Positions 50,087 to 62,261 are shown, numbered from the stretch's first letter. The stretch: 64,000 nt of DNA from Struthidea cinerea (GCA_013397865.1 VZTI01003778.1:373160-437159), one strand, 5' to 3'. A program made the numbers and translations. The notes: generated by a model not told the origin, from the sequence alone.

Positions 50087-50459
50087 TGCACAGCAAACCA
50101 TGCACACAGACACACAATACAATTTCCACCTCAAAACCACACAGACTAGTTTTTAGGGTAGTGCTTTGGGGCTGAATCCTGTCAAATCAAGAAAGAAAAG
50201 AGAGAGAGGAAGAAAGCAGAAGGGATGGCTTGGAAAGAAAGCATTTTCTGAGTAGGAAGTCAAGACTCCAGCATGGGTGTCCTATTTATTGGTCTCCTGT
50301 GTCTGGACAGCTGATGAAGAGCTCTCTGGAAGCAACAAAGCCTTGAAACATCACATGCACATGATATTTTAATTTTGCATTTAAAAGCTTTCTTGAAATA
50401 GGCCACCAGTGTTTATATCAAAGTATTTTCTTTCAAATATGAGTTTTCTTCCTGTTATT

Positions 50460-50495
50460 AAAAAAAAAAAAAAAGAAAGAAAGAAAAAAAAGAAA
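50460..50495 (+). repeat. Poly-A / AAAG tract
   Basis: Fifteen A followed by GAAAGAAAGAAAAAAAAGAAA. It is simple sequence without an identifiable attached retroposon. Confidence 0.85.
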
Positions 50496-51585
50496 CTTAT
50501 TTTTCAAACCTGACCCAAATGCTTTCCTTTTCAGGATAAAGCCACACTAAGGCAATATTTTTATATTTCTGCCCATGTAACCATTTTCTGGAATTCAGTT
50601 TAATTTCTGCTCTCACTTTCAATAACTCTTTAGATAACATAAGAAGTTTCTTATTTCAACTGTGCTTCACTTTAGAGTCGCATTATTTCCTCCTGGCCAT
50701 GAGACTGGTTTGGGTTTAATATACTGCTACTTTTCAGCTGCCTCTCTGGGCCTCAGGCTTTGGCAAAAATTTGGCTGTGATTAACAACATGCTCTTCATT
50801 TGCCCTTTTCACCCCCAGATGTGTCAAGCTCAGATTTTTTGTTTCTGCTTTTGACTGTGTTGTTGGGGTTTTTTTAATTTATTTCGCATCACCTAACTCT
50901 GCTCTGAATGCTACAATACTTTACAAACCCAGAAAGCACTTGGTTTATTTTTCACTGTGACGTATGCTTCACCCTTTGAGATTGTGAAACATGGTGACTG
51001 TCGTGTGTTCAGTTAGTGTTTTGATGTGGCAGTATTCAACAAAGTCAGAAGATTTTTCCAAGACAAACCAACATCATATGGGCCAGCTCTCACAAGCCTC
51101 CAGCATTCTTGAGAAAAATCAGCAATGTCAATCCTTGCCATCTCCAATAAAACATATTTTTATTGGCCTTTCCAAAGGCAGATCCAAATAATGGCCCCAT
51201 TATTTCAGGGAGAAAAAAACTCATTGCAGGGAAGGGCCATGCAAACCAGGACACTGGAGTCATAGACACAGCCAGGGAAAATCTAGATTGCCAAAACCAG
51301 TGTGGGGCTTTCCTTAAGGCATCGTTTTTGCGGAGAGGAGCAGCTCCCTTTGGACCTTCCCACCTGTATGGTACGTGCCAGTAGGGACACTGCTGCTGTT
51401 GCTCATTTTGCTTCTTGGCTGAGCAGAGCTCACTTTACAATAAACCCATCTGACTTCAAGTGACATCGAGAACAAACCTCTTTTTCCTCCTCTTTTTTCT
51501 CTCCCCTTTCTCCTTTGCCCATAAATCAAAGAAGAAAGGATCAAATGGACAAAACAACAAAGTGGTAAAGTGCTCACTTCAGGGT

Positions 51586-51785
51586 TGCAGCCGATCTAAT
51601 TAATTTTTCATTTAGGTCTGATGTATTAGAGGCCAATCAATCAAGGATTATGTTTACAGAGTTGTAGAAAGAGAGGAGACCGAATCCTCATTTGTTGTCT
51701 AGGCTGTCCGAATTAGTCAGTTAAATGATCCTGGGGGAGATCATAAAGGATATGAATAGGTCCTTGTAAGTACCTTTCTTTTAAT
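51586..51785. promoter_or_regulatory. Candidate conserved enhancer-like element
   Basis: Compact, repeat-free block with ATCTAATTAATTTTTC (tandem homeodomain cores), GGCCAATCAATCAAGGATTA (PBX-like TGATTGAT plus K50 GGATTA), GTTTACAG (forkhead-like) and CATTTGTTGTC (SOX-like). CpGs are kept in GCCGATC, GACCGAATC and GTCCGAATTAG. This motif diversity in about 200 bases is typical of deeply conserved vertebrate elements. It is inference without alignment. Confidence 0.35.
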
Positions 51786-54775
51786 TACAGACCAAACAGT
51801 CAACACTTCCTGCAGTCCTTGACTTCCTGCCTGAAGGGCAGAGCTGGCTTCTTGGAAGCCAGATGGACAGTGGTGTCTTCTGCCACCCACTTTTGGGACA
51901 GTGCAGTTTCTTCATCTCTGAGAGCATCAAAGTAACCCATTGGGCTCAGGATACCTATCCAGCAGGAGTATGCAGTAGCTGGAGTCCAGCAGGTCCACCA
52001 GATTCAAAGGGCTCCAGTATTTCTTATTTCTAAGGGAGCAGAAGAAGGACTATAAAACTGCAGTCCCAGTTTCAGGTCTGTCTGTATTTCCAAAAATTTT
52101 AGGGAAATCATAGTCAAATCTGGCTATGTAGAATTTACACTTTTGACTTTAAAGCCTTTTTTGAGTGGGACTTAGCAGATTGTGCCCACAGCAGCCAGAC
52201 GAGTGCTTTGTTACTGCAGCTTCCACTGCTTGACTTTAAATTACAGGTTCAACAGGGGCCTTCTGGTTTATTCCCTCCAGAGTGCATGACTTGTGAGGTA
52301 CCTGTTTTGTCTCTAATAATTTGCTGGGCTACACAGTGCATGGCTCTTACAATATTAATGATCCTTAATAGCAAAGAGTCAATGTAGTGACAACTAAGTA
52401 GATAGATGGCTTTAAATGACCTGATAAACACAGAAGAAAGATGAGATGAGGAGTCAGATGATTCAGTCAGTGTGACCCAACCTTTTCCTACAATTGTTTG
52501 ACATGGCAAGTTCCCAAGGACGTTTATAGACCTGAGATGACCAGCACTGAAAAGTCACTTTGTGGTCAAGAAGCAAGCAGGATGCTCGCACAGATACACG
52601 CTGCTTGAGTGGGGGCAAGACAGAGCCAATCCAAAGGCAGCTCTTCTGCCCTGCAACATGGGTGCTGAAACACAGACCTAGTGCCTGCAGGGTCCACTTT
52701 GCATGACAGATGCCAGACACAATACACAGAGCTTTCTGCTGTAATTCTTCAGGAGAAAAGCAGTTTTGATGACTCCAAACTTTTCAAACTCCTTATATTG
52801 TTATTATGACTTTGAAATTTCAGCAATTTTCTCTATAAAAATCTCAAAATTAGTGAAAATCTCGGTATGATAACGCAACAGTGGCCCAAAATGCCATTCC
52901 TTAAGCTCTCTCCTCACCTGCTGGGGCAGTGTACTTGCTTGCTACACAATGTGTTTCCATTTCTGGAAGTTCATGGAAAGCTATTGTTTTGTGTATATGT
53001 TCAGTATCTCAGGGAATTGAGGGCACAAGGAACAATAAATAACAGAAACAGAGAGGGGACGGGGCCCTTTTTTAATATGACTGATTTCTGTATTTGAGAA
53101 CAGAGTTTGAGTGCACTCATATTCAACTTTGATTTCTAACTCATTGTAAAATCACAGAAAGCAGAAGGCTGCAGCAGCCCCAGATAACTGCGTCCCCGTG
53201 CCACCAAAAACCTGCACAGATGTATTTCAGATATACTGGCACCGAGTGCCACCCTGACAGCCACCCTGTCCCAGCCTTGTCGGCCTGGAACCCTGTCTCC
53301 TTTAGCAAGGCAGAGTCTCACCTCTATCAGTTCAAGCTGACACAGAGCAGCTTTCATGTTGATAAGCTCTGGCTTCAGAGGGACTAAAGCTCTTCCAGAA
53401 ATGTCTGGGTGTCTGATTGCTTTAAGCAATGTAAAAAAAGAAAACTGCTGAAATTTTCTCAAATGACCATTTCTATTGTACCCAAATCAGCTTTTCCAAC
53501 AAGGTAACTGTGCTTGCTGTAAAATAGATAATTTAAATTCCTTGAAAATGTGGTCAAGTATAATCATTGAAGTCAAGCTGCCTTGAAAATCCAATACCTA
53601 CAGACACACCAAAACCATAAAATTCTGAACAATGCAGCAAACAAAACCAGACTTAAACCAGATAAATCCATTTAAGAACACCCATACTCACACACTACAG
53701 TGATGTGTGGTATCGACATCACACAAAACACGCATTTGGATTTTTAAAAAATTGCTTTGGATCAGTGAATGACATGCTCCTGTGTTTTGTGCAACTAGTT
53801 ATTTCCATGTCTAGTAAGTAAAAATCAAGTTTAGTCAAAGCCTGCCTGTTGCCCTTAGAGGGCATGTCACCTGGCTTTAACTGATAATTAGCCCAGGGAG
53901 GCAGATGCAGAATAGCTGTAATTATTGCAGCAAGACAAATGAAGGGTTGGGGCCTGAGTCCACTCAAAAGGAAACAGGTAAAATTTTCTCAAAGGGACAG
54001 TGATGCAGCGGTGGAAAGCATTTGCCCAGGGCTTGCAATTTTTGCCAGTTTTTTCTGTTTTGCTGATTTTTAGGTTTTTTTCCTTTTATACAAAGATGCC
54101 TTGCCACTTTAGGTAGTAAACTTACTGATGGGTCCCAGCTCTATTTGTGCCCTAAAACTGGACCGTATGTGATACAGGAGTGGTTGCTGGTGGACTTTTA
54201 TCAATATGCAGGCATGCACAATACATACCTAAAGCTTCTATTGCTTTAATGTGAATATTATAATCTGGAGGTAGACGAGCCTCTGGTACCGTATAGCTGC
54301 AAACCACAGGAGACCTGTCCTCACAAATCACATCCGGTGAACTCCCAAGGTCTTTAAGCAAGCAAATGGAAGGGAAGCAGCTTTTCCTTGACTCCGAGGC
54401 ACTAGTCACCAGCAAGACCCCATTGGCACTTAGGTTTCCTTGCCGGCCTGTTCTGGGAAATGAGGAGTAATTTGACCCCACTCCAGAGGCTGTCATGAGC
54501 CCTGGTGTGGTTTTCCTCCTCTAAATGCATATGCTGAACCTGATCTACAGGCAGGAATAATGGCTCTGTGGCAGATGGGGATGTCTTTTGGGCTTATTGC
54601 AGGTGCATCCTCATGAGCATTTGGCTGGCAGGGGAAAAATGTGAATCCACAGTTCCTCTGTGCAAGGTGGTTTCTGCATAAAACCTTGAAAACGGAGAGC
54701 TGTAACATGATGCTGTGCGGTTTGGTGTCTGCCCTAAGAGGATTCATGGCAAGATGGGTGGCTATCAGTCCCCAA
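51786..54775. other. Non-coding stretch, no gene seen
   Basis: No repeat or gene is recognised. The frames of 114 codons (54152-54496, minus) and 108 codons (53136-53462, minus) show no domain or splice context. Confidence 0.6.
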
Positions 54776-54779
54776 AGCC

Positions 54780-55035
54780 ATAATTGAAATCCCTGTGGGC
54801 TGTAATGAGCAATCCTCTTCCAGCTGCATTACAGCTGTAATGCTATATATGGGATTTAGCCTTTTAATTATAAGTCTGGGGTAAAGCTTTAATCCAGTGT
54901 TTGTGTTCTTCAAAGGAAACGGCTTTTGAAGTGACATAAATTCACATTGTTGGACTGAGAAAGTTGCTTTAATCCTTGATCATTTATACTACTCTTTTTC
55001 TTAATATGACTAAAAAGTTGATTAAAATAAAGCAT
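54780..55035. promoter_or_regulatory. Candidate conserved non-coding element
   Basis: Carries GCTGTAATGAGC, GCATTACAGCTGTAATGC (an exact 18-bp palindrome with an E-box CAGCTG at its centre, 54826-54843), CCTTTTAATTATAAG and GCTTTAATCC. The palindrome places two TAATGC half-sites symmetrically around the E-box, a plausible dimeric transcription-factor site. No repeat family is recognised. Confidence 0.33.
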
Positions 55036-55036
55036 T

Positions 55037-56281
55037 AAAAAAAAAAAAAACGAAGACTTAGTTGGCAGAGTATTAATTCCCTCCCACTTGTGAAGCTATT
55101 GATCAAAAATGCTAAGGTGCCAGTAAAAAGTCAATTTAGCCCTTCCTGGCAAAAGCTGTCAGCAGTGTCTTGAAAAAACAATGGTTTCTTATCTTTGCAC
55201 TTGGGACCACGCAGAATGAGAACTACATGCAATTGTCAAGCTAAGTGCTTCCTTCTCCTTGCTTTAGTCAACTCCACACACACCCTCTCTTCTGGAAGAA
55301 CAGTTGCGTATTTCTCACCAAATTCTTCCAGCAGCTACCTAGATCCCTTCCTGCCTTCAGTCAGTTTTGCTGGGGAGAACATCAGGACAGAGGTAGGTCT
55401 CATCCATAGTAAATTCTTATTCACTAGACACTGAAATAATTCACTGCACAAAACACAGAAACATGTCACCCACTGATCCAGAGAAATGCTTTCTGTCTCG
55501 CTCTCCTGCAAGGTTTTTTCAGGCTGGCCTGCAACTCACGAAGTCTCTTGCTCCTGGGGTGGCCAAGAAGACCTGGAGCAGACCTAGTGCAGGGAAGCAC
55601 AGGCAGGAACAGTGCACCAGGTGTTCTCAAACATCAGATGGTGTGCCACAAAGCCTATATGCATCAGTTGTCATGTAAAAGATGGCAAGAAGTGGAACAT
55701 CCAGAAGATAAATCTGAATTTACAGGGTTTGGCTGACCTCCAATAAAGGTGTCAGGGAACACAAGGTGGGTATTGGCACTGTGAACCTGCACAAGGCTCC
55801 TGGCCACCAACAGAAGAACTGTGAAGTGTCGAGTGAAACTTGAGTCTTTCTTCCCACTTCTGTACTGGATCCTGCACTGGATCCTGCACTTCCCCTCCCT
55901 AGCCCTGGAGCCTTCAGAGGTGGTTTTTAAAAGTTTTAAGATGTTTAAAGCTAAGTTTAAGGTATAATCACCAACTTCGCATCCTCCAAGGATCAGAGAA
56001 GAGGACTTGCTTTGAGAGACATCTTTGATTCTTGGGCCACATCTTTAAGGCATTCCTTGCAACCATGAGGCCCACAAACTTACTATTCTTAAGAATAAAT
56101 TAATATTAGAGGCTAATTTCTGAAAAAAATCTGCATTTTTCACACTGGCCACATCAGCATGTCAAGCGGGCCATGTTCATCTGAGGGGACAGCTGAATGA
56201 CATTTCTGACAGAGGACCTTATGCAGCTGCCCACACTTGCCAGGCCAGAGCTCTTGGGTTATGATTTTAAGTAGAAACCTG
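55037..56281. other. Non-coding stretch
   Basis: Starts with an A-run (55037-55050). A short duplication, ACTGGATCCTGC, occurs twice at about 55864-55887. No gene or transposon is recognised. Confidence 0.6.
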
Positions 56282-56549
56282 CAAAACTTTGTTTCTCATA
56301 ACAGCATCTGACACCATACAAAGATAAATTGTTTCTGTATGCATTTGCCTTCTTTCATCGTGACTATTCAATCTTCATGAAATCACAACACGAAGAAAAA
56401 AACACCATGGAGATGAAAGGAAGAAAGAAACCCATTCCACAGTGTGATAACCCCCTTCAATATTCAATACAGAAAAACAATTGCTGCCCACTCAGAGCAG
56501 ATGTTCCCTACAGTTCATAAGCACCCATCAAACATTAGGTCCTGGGTCT
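56282..56549 (+). repeat. Direct repeat, copy 1
   Basis: About 268 bp, from CAAAACTTTGTTTCTC to CATTAGGTCCTGGGTC. It recurs 900 bp downstream at about 94% identity by eye (around 16 substitutions and one 5-base indel). It matches no transposon I know and lacks TG...CA ends. It is therefore more likely one side of an old tandem duplication than an LTR. Confidence 0.9.
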
Positions 56550-56639
56550 TGGGGTGATTTTATAATCATACTGTATATTCCCCTATCGCCTGCTTATTGC
56601 CCAGAAATGGGTCCCACAGCTTTAAGCTGTGAGAGGAGG

Positions 56640-56940
56640 GAGAGAAGCCGAGCGAATTCTTCAGCGCGGTTTGTGTTCAAGGACGCACACACACTCCCCC
56701 GCGCTCTCACCGCTGCGGGGCAGAGGGAGCAGCTTCCCGCTTTGAGCTAGCCTGTTAGCGTAGGCAAGAAATTGTCCCCGGGACTGTGGCGCCAGCTTCT
56801 TCTGGAACCGTTCAGCTTTGCTCCAGTCCGAAACACCAGGACATTGCCAGGAGCCCCACGCCGCGGCCCGGAGGGGAGGCCCTGGGGTGCCGCACACTGG
56901 CTCCAGAGGACCTCGGCAGAAGCCGAGCAGGACGCTAAAA
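56640..56940. promoter_or_regulatory. Isolated CpG island, candidate promoter
   Basis: About 23 CpGs in 300 bases by eye, with high GC (for example GCCGCGGCCCGG at 56861-56873 and CCGCGCTCTCACCGCTGCGG near 56699-56717). This is in sharp contrast to the CpG-poor surroundings. It is the only clear CpG island in the window. Such islands usually mark promoters in vertebrates, or distal elements of developmental genes. On the minus strand, a T-run ending in TTTAG (56935-56936) and a donor AGCG|GTGAGA (56709-56710) would bound an open 224-nt exon (56711-56934). On the plus strand, a perfect donor CAG|GTGAGT lies at 57495-57500. Neither is proven. No recognised protein is encoded. Confidence 0.6.
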
Positions 56941-57181
56941 AAAAAAAAAATCCACCATCTTTCTCCACAACGAGAACGTTGATTATCTAACATTAATTCA
57001 TTTTTTTCTCCTTGTCCCTGTGTGCATCTTGCTTGTTAAAAAAAACAGGGGTTTTTTCCACTTTCCTCCAAGAAATTCTTTTCGGACCTGTAGGGGAGGG
57101 GCTGCCGAAACCGGCCTTCCATTAGAGGACACGTTCATCTCAGGACGTTTCCTCCTAATTTGTCTCAAACAGAGACAGCTA
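56941..57181. other. Spacer between island and repeat copy 2
   Basis: Contains the poly-A run that borders the island and AT-rich sequence with AACATTAATTCATT. A second, weaker CpG patch lies near 57082-57150. No gene is recognised. Confidence 0.55.
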
Positions 57182-57454
57182 CAAAACTTTATTTCTCATA
57201 ACAGCATCTGACACCATACAAAGATAAATTGTTTCTGTATACATTTGCCTACTGTTCTTTCATTGTGACTATTCAATCTTTATGAAATAACAACACGAAG
57301 AATAAAACACCATGGAGATGAAAGGAAGAAAGAAACCCATTCCACGGTGTGATAACCCACTTCAATATTCAATATAGAAAAGCAATTGCTGCCCACTCAG
57401 AGCAGGTGCTCCTTACAGTTCATAAGCACCCATCAGACATTAGGTCCCTGGTCA
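57182..57454 (+). repeat. Direct repeat, copy 2
   Basis: The partner of the repeat at 56282-56549, in the same orientation, starting exactly 900 bases later. It has a 5-base ACTGT insertion near 57250 relative to copy 1. Sequence outside the two copies does not match, so only this ~270-bp unit is duplicated. Confidence 0.9.
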
Positions 57455-60215
57455 TATACACACTTCCTTACAGATTTAATCTCTCATGTTACCCAGGTGA
57501 GTAATTTCAGATACTTATAATGCAGCCTATAAACAGGCACCTGTTGTTATTTGAATTAAAACAGCACATATAGATGCCAGGTAGAGACTGGGGCTCACCT
57601 CTACTAAGGTATGTATAAGGCATCTGTACACATACAAAAAAAATGGATTTTCAACAGTGGTGAGCTACAGGGGCTTGTTCTTTTTTTCCTTCAGTTTCCA
57701 TAGCGAAATGGACTTCATCTCTATGTCACAGACTCCAACACCTTAAACAAGTTCAGAGGACCTCATCTGCAACGCTACTTGAAGTAGTCAAGTAAACTAA
57801 AAGGCCAAAAAACCCCTGAAACTCTGCACAGGATTTCCCAAACACCTGGTTCACACACATCCTGCTGTGCCATCTGAACGTGATTTTCTGTTACTAGCAG
57901 CTACTCGAAGACAAGTCCTGATTTTAATTATACTGGGTATCACATAACATACCTGGGTGACAGCCACTGTATAGTTTCTGACTGAATGAGTACTCATTTA
58001 GTAAGGTAACAACAAACAAAATAGCTGAGTTTTTGCAACTGCTCAACAGTAGCACTAACCCCAGAGAAGTCCAAAGAACCAGAAGTGCAGCAGCACAAAT
58101 ACCTGTGTCTAAATGAGACCTGAGCTCCCAAATGGCCAGATGCTGTTAGGACCACCAAATTTATCTAGAATTCTGACTCAGACTATACAAAGCAAGCTGA
58201 ACTCCCTTAAGCAAAACAGATGTATTTCACAGACTTGGGTTTTTTTAATTTTTGCCAAAGCATAGCTCTCTGCTATTGCAAATGCTGTTCAAAGCTGGCT
58301 TTTAAGGAATGAGAATCTGGACAAAGGCAACACATTTCAATCAGTTCTCCATATGCAACCTGTCATCAAAAGAGGTGGATTAACCAGAACATGCATTTCT
58401 TTGACAGCTTAAAGGGCTTGGTGGACCCAAATTCTTTTCTCTTCAATCTTGACAGTCTCCAGAAAAGATGTCTTTTTAATTCCCTCATCCACCTTTACAA
58501 CATGCCTCCCAAACTCCACTGCAACTCCCATCCACCGGACGAATTATTGTTGTCTGCCCAATCCAAAATCCATCCACTCCCAATGGTCAAACTGATCATG
58601 CCAGACACCTAAAAGACACAAATCATTTTATCTGGATTTGGTGGTATCAACATACTATTTTTCTGTCTGATATCTTAAAGGATATGGCGGAAGGACTGTC
58701 ATTTTAAGACTGTACCTCTTATCCATAGCCCATGTAAGAAAGCTTCCCTGCTGCTGGACAGCAAGAAAGTTTCAGAGATAATTAAGCATCTGAGGCCATC
58801 CATTATTTTAATGAGTCTGCTGAAGAGCACTGTTCCCTGATAAAAAGCACATGGAAGACAGTAGCCCTCATTATCTTCCAAACAGGAACAAACTGAAAAG
58901 GGGTGGGGGGGGAAATCCTTGCACGAAAAACAGAGGGAAGATGTAGACAGCCTCTGATGTCATGTTTTAATTCCGTGAAGACAGAGGCAATGGTAACATT
59001 GTCATTTTCCTGGCAATGACAGATGGTGGAGAGTCATCTCACTTCAATGTTAAAGCTGGCCTAGTACCTGAAGCTACAGGCTTTGACAATCTCCACCCAT
59101 TTGCAAAAGTCATCTTCAGAGAAGAGAAAGTTAGAATGGGGCGCACATGGGCTCACTGTCAGCAGCACAATTAATCGCCCTTAGTAAGGCTGACTCCCTC
59201 CTCTTGGCTCCTGCTCTGTTTTAAAGACACATGTCCAGCTTTTCACTCTGAAAGCACTTCTGCAAAGAGCTGAGGGAATTGCTCTGAGTTAGGCCAGCAC
59301 AAGCAGTGGCCTAAGCCACAGCCACAGCCAGGCGCAACACAGGGAACAGCAGCAACGCTTACCATCCCCAGATGCCTAGCAAGGCTCCCACAGAGCTTCT
59401 GCCACCCAAAACATAGGGCAGGCAAAATTCTGCCAAAAACCAACAAAAGTGCCAGCTGTGGCTGTGTAACTTCAGATCCCCTCTACAGAAAAAGAAAAGA
59501 TAACATAGGCTGTGAGAAACACATCCTTGGGAAAATATAGAAAGGAGGGAGTCAAAGGAGGAAAAACAAAGATGGGAGCAAATAGCAGAATTAGCAGACT
59601 CGAAGAGCAGGAAAGAGCGCAGATGGTGACCAGAAGAAAGGCCCCAGGAATCTGTTAAAACACAGCATTTAAGCAAGTGGAGTCTGTGTAGACCTCTGAA
59701 GTTTTAACACCTCTGGCCTCCCAATACCATCAAACATCTGGCCAGAGGATTAGAGAGATTACTGAGATACACAAAGCTCAGTATCAACACATATGGATGC
59801 AGTAGAACTAGTCTGTTAGCAACCGAAATAAATACAGGCCACCCTCCCCACATGTTCTGTGCTTGTAGAATCCCCCCAACAGCCCTTCTAAGGTGGTCTT
59901 AAATGCTTTGGCAGCCAAGAAAGCATTCTATCAGCCTCGCCTAGTGAGCCTCCAAACATCTTATGCTGCATCCTAAACAAGGCAGCTGAGAAGGAGCCCA
60001 GGGTGAGGGCTGAAGCAGGGTCTTGTTTGGTTGCAGCTGCAATGAAAGTAATAAACCAGAATTAATAAGCTCAAATGCCTGTTTTGTTTGCAGCCGACCT
60101 GCAGTGGGAGTCAACCCAAGAGAGTACTCAAAATGTCTGCCAGTGTGCCCAGGGTAACTGTGCTGGACTGATTCCTGGCTGGAAGGTTTGCTAAGCAAGA
60201 GCAGCTCTGAGTGGA
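57455..60215. other. Non-coding stretch, no gene seen
   Basis: A perfect donor-like CAGGTGAGT lies at 57495-57503. A G-run occurs near 58901-58912. The 105-codon minus frame at 59359-59676 has no domain. No transposon is recognised. Confidence 0.6.
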
Positions 60216-60219
60216 ATCA

Positions 60220-60405
60220 CAAAAAGAACGTGTTACAGAGGTCATAAAAGCATTAAATCCATTATTTCAGTATATAATAAACATCATCCAAAGCAAAGAG
60301 ATTATAAAGCGTAAGAAGAGCAGAAAATCCTGACGTGCCAAGTTATTTTCGGCTAATCTGCGTTAATACAGTAAACCAGCACATTAGCACGTAGGATTAA
60401 AGTGG
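60220..60405. promoter_or_regulatory. Candidate conserved non-coding element
   Basis: Repeat-free AT-rich block with CATTAAATCCATTATTTCAG, a GACGTGCC site, TTTTCGGCTAATCTGCGTTAATAC and GCACGTAGGATTAAAG. Several CpGs are kept within homeodomain-core-rich sequence. Texture-based inference only. Confidence 0.28.
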
Positions 60406-61495
60406 AACCCCAAAGTCAGGCAGTTGGAAATGTTTTGTCCTGAGAGCAAAGATGATTGTTTCCAGCATCAGAACAGCAAACACAGCCCAGCCTACTGAGG
60501 TAGCATCCTGTGCTCCCACGTCTGAGGCAACAAAGCCATTTAAAATGGCTTGGCTGCTCTTCTGAGCTGTGTGTTGACTAAAGTGGGATAAGCACAGAAA
60601 GTAATTATATGAGCCATCTAGACAGAGAGGTTTGCAAATAAACTCCTCTGTAGTCTTGGCCTCTCTTATGCATTCCAAAAGCTCTCACGATGTCAGCATG
60701 GCTTGCCTCTAGCCGTGCCTAGCTCTAACACATCTCCATTTTGGCAGCCAAAGCAAAGGGAAAAGACAGGGAAGGGAGAGGATGAAGGTGGATTAGGAAT
60801 CAGCACAGTGAGGTCCACCCCCATTTCTGTTTCTAACCAACATGAGCCAGGTACTGAAGTGCCAGAGCACTGCAGAGCATCCTCTTCTCAGCTTGCAAGC
60901 TATGCACCAAAGTACCAACGTAGAGCAGAAAGCACTCAACACCCCTCCTGTGCCCAACATTTACCCAACAACACAAGACCTCTGGAAATAACTTCCAGCA
61001 AGGAACAGGCAAGTCAGCAGCCAAAAATCCTCTGGACTATTGACTGTAGATCCAACTCTTCCGCCTACAAAGTCCCACCTGAAATTCAGGCTCTGCAAAC
61101 AAAAAACCAAATACTGAAATATTGGTTATGCAAACAAGATCTACAAAATATGGCAGGTCTGATGAGAATGCTCTGCCTGCATGAAACCAGAAAAATGTAT
61201 CTAATTCATTTATGGTTTCACCATTCAAGTGTGCTATTTTGATCTCACTGCTACTGAGCATTCAGACCACTCAACAATATCAGTATCTTCATCCATTTTC
61301 CCTAAGAATACAAAGAACTGAACTCACTCCTGCTATAAAGACATGAAAACAAGCCTATCGCAGACAGTTTTGCCCTCAGACTCTAGAGACTGCAGCCAGA
61401 GAAGTTTATGAATCAGCTCTGGGGTTTATAATCACTGTCCGGATTCATCTGTTACCACTTAAGTTTGTACTTTGGGAATGTATAGATCCCCTTCT
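60406..61495. other. Non-coding; 179-codon open frame rejected
   Basis: An open frame runs from 60703 to 61242 on the plus strand. The translation is Ser/Gln/Pro-rich without a domain, signal or splice signals, and minus-strand frames overlap it. No gene is called. Confidence 0.6.
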
Positions 61496-61499
61496 GCTC

Positions 61500-61760
61500 T
61501 TTTGGACTCACCTGCTTCTATGTAAGCTTACAGTATTTATTTTATATGTTGCCTGGAGGGGACATGCATGATGTCAGATATTATGCTTTTTGTGGGTTAT
61601 CTGATAGGCACGCAGGAACTTGGGTCAGCAGCCAATAGATTATTTCATGCAGCCTGGTATACAAAGGAAATACCATTTACATAATGCATTATATTAAGCA
61701 GATGTTCCTTTTAATTAACTAAGATATACAGCCTGGCTACAACTCCTATTCCACATGTGA
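61500..61760. promoter_or_regulatory. Candidate conserved non-coding element
   Basis: Repeat-free block with GCATGATGTCAGATATTATGC, CCAATAGATTATTTCATGCAG, CATAATGCATTATATTAAGC (near-palindrome around ATGCAT) and CTTTTAATTAACTAAG. These POU- and homeodomain-type sites in clean sequence suggest an enhancer. Untested. Confidence 0.28.
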
Positions 61761-62110
61761 CAATAAATAACTGGTGAAACTAAGTTGGAGGGGAGTTCTG
61801 ATAAAGATGAGGACCGCTTCAATGCTCCTGAATCACATCCTATGTAAAATCTAAAAGCCAGGACATGTGCAAAACTGCAATGCAAAGTTCCCTCTTCACT
61901 CCAAAATCACTTGTGGAGATTTCATTCCAGTAAGAAAATGAAGTGCTATTGATTGGGTTGGTTTGAGTTGTTTTGTTCCTGGGACTGTGTCAGACATTTC
62001 TTACTCACAGGGAATGCTGAAGCTTTTCCAAACTGCTGGGAGGATCTTATTATCAGAATATTCCTGTGACAGGAGTACCTGAAACAAATCTTCTCCTTGC
62101 TCTCTACTTG
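61761..62110. other. Non-coding stretch
   Basis: Nothing recognisable before the assembly gap. Confidence 0.6.
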
Positions 62111-62230
62111 TTTAGACCTCTTTGCACACGACAGACTGGTATAGCAAAAAAAAAAAAAAAAAAAAAAAAAAAGACAANNNNNNNNNNNNNNNNNNNTTTA
62201 AACCTCTTTGCCACCAGAAAAAGGGAAAAA

Positions 62231-62261
<31 letters not shown>

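Larger units (their letters stand above)
48529..51585. other. Non-coding stretch, no gene seen
   Basis: No gene is recognised. It contains an imperfect inverted repeat (50053-50086) and an A/AAAG tract (50460-50495), both listed separately. Opposite-strand open frames of about 60-90 codons near 48660-49020 and 49530-49820 have no domain. Confidence 0.6.

Noticed and set aside
56282..57454. Direct repeats as the two LTRs of a small provirus
   Set aside because: No TG...CA termini, no primer-binding site after copy 1 and no polypurine tract before copy 2. The interior is a CpG island without retroviral genes.
60703..61242. 179-codon plus-strand frame
   Set aside because: Low-information Ser/Gln/Pro-rich translation with overlapping minus-strand frames. 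No domain is recognised.
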